7,608 bases of DNA, from assembly GCA_021784995.1 (NCBI GenBank), contig JAJYHA010000360.1, forward strand, positions 1 to 7,608, in the 5' to 3' direction. The notes beneath the pieces are model-generated. The model searched no databases. It saw only the letters and a program-made list of their open reading frames with translations, and was not told where the DNA came from. Every line of letters begins with the position of its first letter. The first letter of the stretch is position 1. Positions 5,416 to 7,608 of the stretch are shown here, piece after piece. This DNA is from Myxococcales bacterium (lineage in GTDB: Bacteria; Myxococcota; Myxococcia; Myxococcales; Anaeromyxobacteraceae). Both the position numbers and the translations under genes were made by a program.

Positions 5416-5811
5416 ATGGCGCGGACGCGGACCCTGGCACCGGACGAGCTGCCCACCCGCGCGGCGAGCGAGGTCCGGGAGCGCCGCGTCTCGCCGCGCC
5501 TCGACAAGGCCTTCCCGGTCTTCCTCGAGGGTGACGGGGGAGCCGGCCTCGGCATCGCGCGCAACATCTCCTCGGGAGGCATGTTCGTGGAGACGCGCGA
5601 TCCCCAGCCGCTCGGCTCGCAGGTCCGCGTCACCTTCCCGGCCGCGGAGGGGGAGATGATCGCCGTGGGCGAGGTGCGCTACGTCTGCCATCTGGTCGGA
5701 CGCGTCCCGGCTCACGGGTCGCAGTCGCCACGCCGGGCGGCGGTCCGCGGCATGGGCGTGCGCTTCCTCTACTTCGAGCTCGACGGCGCGGCGCCGCCCA
5801 CGGTGCACTGA
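5416..5811 (+). CDS. Single-domain PilZ protein, c-di-GMP receptor
   Basis: A 131-residue protein made of one PilZ domain. Both c-di-GMP contact motifs are intact: R24-VSP-R28 (RxxxR) and N50-I-S52-S-G-G55 (NxSxxG), followed by GMFVET. The beta-barrel core continues with GSQVRVTFP, EMIAVGEVRYV and GMGVRFLYFEL at the C-terminus. It resembles the short PilZ paralogues that are numerous in myxobacteria. Proteins of this kind sense c-di-GMP in the cytoplasm and act on motility, exopolysaccharide or other outputs through a partner; no partner is visible here. Between the strand ending VRYV (90) and GMGVRF (112-117) there is a loop of about 20 residues (HLVGRVPAHGSQSPRRAA) that seems longer than usual. 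The gene is monocistronic, divergent from the secreted-protein gene and convergent with the dehydrogenase. Confidence 0.92.
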   Translation: MARTRTLAPDELPTRAASEVRERRVSPRLDKAFPVFLEGDGGAGLGIARNISSGGMFVETRDPQPLGSQVRVTFPAAEGEMIAVGEVRYVCHLVGRVPAHGSQSPRRAAVRGMGVRFLYFELDGAAPPTVH

Positions 5812-5820
5812 CCGCCCCCG

Positions 5821-5844
5821 CCGCCCCGCGAGGCGCGCGGGCGG
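5821..5844. terminator. GC-rich hairpin between convergent pilZ and glutamate dehydrogenase genes
   Basis: CCGCCCCGCG (5821-5830) pairs with CGCGGGCGG (5836-5844) with one bulged C and an AGGCG loop. It fills most of the 37-bp gap between two convergent stop codons. There is no T-run on either side, so it is a candidate bidirectional terminator only by position and stem strength. Confidence 0.35.
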
Positions 5845-5848
5845 CCGC

Positions 5849-7399
5849 TCACTGGCTGAAGCCCTCGAGCAGGTAGTGCGCCTCGATGCGCTTCAGCGCC
5901 AGCACCATGGCCGCGGTCCGCATGTCCACCTTCTTGCCCACGCAGAACGGTCGCGAGTCGTGCGTCGCAGCGCGGGTGGGGGTGTCCCGGGCGACGTCGC
6001 GCACGATGGAGAGGTTCGACTTCATGGCGCGCTCGAGCCGGCCGTTGACCTCCTGCTCGGTCCAGTGCTCCATGCGCTGGTTCTGGAGCCACTCGTAGTA
6101 GGAGACGGTCACGCCGCCTGCGTTGGCGATGATGTCGGGGATGACGTCGATCTGGCGCTCCGCCAGCACCCGGTCGCCCTCGGGCGTGGTGGGGCCGTTG
6201 GCCGCCTCCACCACCAGCTTCACCCGGAGCGCCTCCGCCACGTCGCCGTCGATCTCGCCGCCGAGCGCGGCCGGGATGGCGATGTCGGCGTCGAGCTTCC
6301 AGAAGTCCTCCTTCGGCAGCGCCGCGGCGCCCGGGAAGCCGCGGACCGTCCTCTTGAGGTTGTCCGGGTTCTCGTGGACGTGGTGGACGAGGGCCGGGAC
6401 GTCGATCCCCCGGTCGTCGTGGATCGCGCCGTGGACGTCGTCCACGGCCACGATGCGGGCTCCCATGCCGGCCAGGAGCTCGGCCGTGGCGGTGCCCACG
6501 TTGCCGAAGCCCTGGAGGATCACCCGGGCGCCGCGCAGCGTGAAGCCCTTCTCGCGCGCCCACTCCTCGATGCAGTAGACCACGCCCTGGCCGGTGGCCT
6601 TGAGCCGCCCCTCGGAGCCCCCGATGCGCACGTCCTTGCCGGTCACCACCCCGCGCAGCGCGTGCTTGAAGCGCTCGCCGTCGGTGTACTGCCGCATCAT
6701 GATGGCCATGATCTGGGGGTTCGTGTTCACGTCGGGCGCGGGGATGTCCAGGAAGGGGCCCATCAGGTTCTTCAGCTTGTAGACGTAGCGCAGCGTGAGG
6801 TGCTCCAGCTCCTCGCGCGAGTACGCCTGCGGATCGACGCGGATGCCGCCCTTGGCGCCGCCGAAGGGGATGTCCACGATGGCGGTCTTCCACGTCATCT
6901 CGGCGGCCAGCGCCTTGAAGAGATCGAGGGTCACGTCCTTGTGGAAGCGCACGCCGCCCTTGTACGGGCCGCGCACCTGGTTGTGCTGGATCCGGTAGGC
7001 CTTGAACTTGCGCGGCTCGCCCTTCACCACGCGGAAGACTCCCCGGTCGGGGATGCGGAGGACGCCCCCTCGCAGCGTGATGTCGGCGTCGAGCAGGGCG
7101 CGGCGGTGCAGCACGAAGTCGCCGTTGGCGAGCGGCTCGAGCGCGCCGCCGGCCTGTACCGACGAGAGCGGCAGGTCCGCGTAGCGGTGCGCCTCGGCCT
7201 CCGGCACCGGGACCAGCCGGTCGCGCAGCTCCAGCGTCACGTAGAAGATGTGCTCGAAGTCGGGCTCGCCGAGCTCGAGGCGGACCCGGGGGTGGATCGA
7301 GATCAGGTCCGCCGCGCGGTGAAACGTCTCCATGGCGTCGGTGAACACGGACGAGCGGGGCCGCTTCTGGCTCGGGACGTCCTTCCGCATCACGGGCAT
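5849..7399 (-). CDS. gdhA: Glutamate dehydrogenase (Glu/Leu/Phe/Val dehydrogenase family), probably NAD-dependent
   Basis: A 516-residue cytoplasmic enzyme for the reversible oxidative deamination of glutamate to 2-oxoglutarate and ammonia. Substrate-domain motifs: YRIQHNQVRGPYK147GGVRFH, MTWK171, IPFGGAK183GG (catalytic Lys) and IPAPD223VNTN (catalytic Asp). K147 sits where glutamate enzymes bind the side-chain carboxylate, favouring glutamate over leucine. The dinucleotide domain has QGFGNVG (296-302) and an acidic D320 at the end of the second strand, which favours NAD over NADP. EAANGPTTPEGD (398-409) and IANAGGVTVSYYEWLQN (424-440) are family hallmarks. It is longer than the common 420-450 residue bacterial enzymes, mainly from an additional stretch at about 60-128, before the KFKAYRIQHN strand. 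The ATG at 7399 is chosen over the one at 7390 because AGGAGA (complement of 7404-7409) lies 4 nt ahead. The longer upstream frame is low-complexity and crosses the promoter. Confidence 0.95.
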   Translation of the reverse strand: MPVMRKDVPSQKRPRSSVFTDAMETFHRAADLISIHPRVRLELGEPDFEHIFYVTLELRDRLVPVPEAEAHRYADLPLSSVQAGGALEPLANGDFVLHRRALLDADITLRGGVLRIPDRGVFRVVKGEPRKFKAYRIQHNQVRGPYKGGVRFHKDVTLDLFKALAAEMTWKTAIVDIPFGGAKGGIRVDPQAYSREELEHLTLRYVYKLKNLMGPFLDIPAPDVNTNPQIMAIMMRQYTDGERFKHALRGVVTGKDVRIGGSEGRLKATGQGVVYCIEEWAREKGFTLRGARVILQGFGNVGTATAELLAGMGARIVAVDDVHGAIHDDRGIDVPALVHHVHENPDNLKRTVRGFPGAAALPKEDFWKLDADIAIPAALGGEIDGDVAEALRVKLVVEAANGPTTPEGDRVLAERQIDVIPDIIANAGGVTVSYYEWLQNQRMEHWTEQEVNGRLERAMKSNLSIVRDVARDTPTRAATHDSRPFCVGKKVDMRTAAMVLALKRIEAHYLLEGFSQ

Positions 7400-7431
7400 G
7401 TCGTCTCCTGGCGCGAGGTGGGTGCGCGTGG

Positions 7432-7460
7432 ATCGTAAGCGCATCCGGCCACCCGGCCAA
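7432..7460 (-). promoter_or_regulatory. Sigma-70-type promoter of the glutamate dehydrogenase gene
   Basis: On the minus strand TTGGCC (complement of 7455-7460; 4/6) is separated by exactly 17 bp from TACGAT (complement of 7432-7437; 4/6). It would start transcription near 7425, leaving a leader of about 26 nt with the AGGAGA ribosome binding site. Its position between the far-right hairpin and the gene suggests dehydrogenase transcription is independent of the gene further upstream. Confidence 0.6.
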
Positions 7461-7532
7461 GAGATGGGTCTGCCCGCGCTCGCCGCGGCGAGGCGGCCGG
7501 ACCCGCCCGGGCCGCCGCCGGCTCCACGCCTC

Positions 7533-7566
7533 CCGCGCCCGCCGTTACGCCGCACGGCGGGCGCGG
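7533..7566 (-). terminator. Perfect 12-bp inverted repeat after the far-right gene end
   Basis: CCGCGCCCGCCG (7533-7544) and CGGCGGGCGCGG (7555-7566) are perfect reverse complements around a 10-nt loop (TTACGCCGCA on the plus strand). Reading the minus strand, the stem begins 4 nt after a stop codon at 7571-7573. That is the usual place for a terminator or 3'-end stabilising hairpin. No T-run follows, so it is not a classical intrinsic terminator. Confidence 0.5.
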
Positions 7567-7570
7567 CCCG

Positions 7571-7608
7571 TCAGAAGGCCTCGGCCGGCACGCCCATGAG
7601 CACCTCCG
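7571..7608 (-). CDS. Probable C-terminal end of a minus-strand gene (runs off right edge)
   Basis: The last 38 bases, read on the minus strand, end with EVLMGVPAEAF and then a TGA (7573-7571). The stop is followed at once by a strong hairpin, and the neighbouring dehydrogenase gene on the same strand has its own promoter, which makes a gene end here plausible. Eleven residues are too few to name a family or to prove coding. Confidence 0.4.
   Translation of the reverse strand, partial: EVLMGVPAEAF

Noticed and set aside
5876..7438. A 520-codon open frame antisense to the glutamate dehydrogenase gene, and a 563-codon frame on the same strand as that gene but in another reading frame (5769-7460)
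   Set aside because: Both translate to Arg/Gly/His/Ala/Pro-rich low-complexity sequence without any family motif, while the overlapping dehydrogenase frame has all catalytic motifs. Long shadow frames are expected at this GC content.
1..7608. CRISPR array, tRNA/rRNA, insertion sequence, integrase, toxin-antitoxin or defence genes
   Set aside because: I found no regular repeat-spacer pattern, no cloverleaf or rRNA sequence, and no transposase or defence-type motifs in any coding frame; the content is housekeeping-like.

Overview
The window is very GC-rich, tightly packed chromosomal DNA with no mobile, phage, CRISPR or RNA-gene signature. Strong third-position G/C use produces many long antisense shadow frames. 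The best taxonomic hint is the PilZ protein, which resembles the short single-domain PilZ paralogues abundant in myxobacteria. Together with the base composition this suggests a Myxococcota (Anaeromyxobacter-like) delta-proteobacterium. That is inference; no marker gene proves it.

Layout, left to right. (1) Positions 1-1654, minus strand: a beta-CASP metallo-beta-lactamase RNase-type gene, whose stop overlaps the GTG start of a homocysteine S-methyltransferase-family gene that runs off the left edge. (2) 1680-2069, plus: a MutT-like Nudix hydrolase, divergent from the RNase gene across only 25 bp, probably with leaderless or near-leaderless transcripts. (3) 2199-2846 and 2938-4530, plus: grpE, then a DegP/HtrA protease with two PDZ domains and a lipoprotein-type signal. 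Each has its own ribosome binding site and candidate promoter. (4) 4585-5205, minus: a small secreted protein of unknown function, convergent with degP. (5) 5416-5811, plus: a c-di-GMP-binding PilZ protein, divergent from the secreted protein across a 210-bp regulatory region with direct and inverted repeats. (6) 5849-7399, minus: a 516-residue glutamate dehydrogenase with a clear promoter, convergent with pilZ. (7) 7571-7608, minus: the probable last codons of a further gene, followed by a perfect 12-bp inverted repeat.

The genes do not form one pathway. The clearest theme is protein and nucleotide quality control: GrpE in the cytoplasm, DegP in the envelope, MutT-like Nudix for damaged nucleotides, and beta-CASP for RNA processing. 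A c-di-GMP effector and central nitrogen metabolism follow. I found no convincing undescribed multi-gene system. The items most worth a second look are the lipoprotein-type DegP, the overlapping divergent promoter pair, the repeat-rich pilZ/secreted-protein intergenic region, and the extra N-terminal segment in the dehydrogenase.
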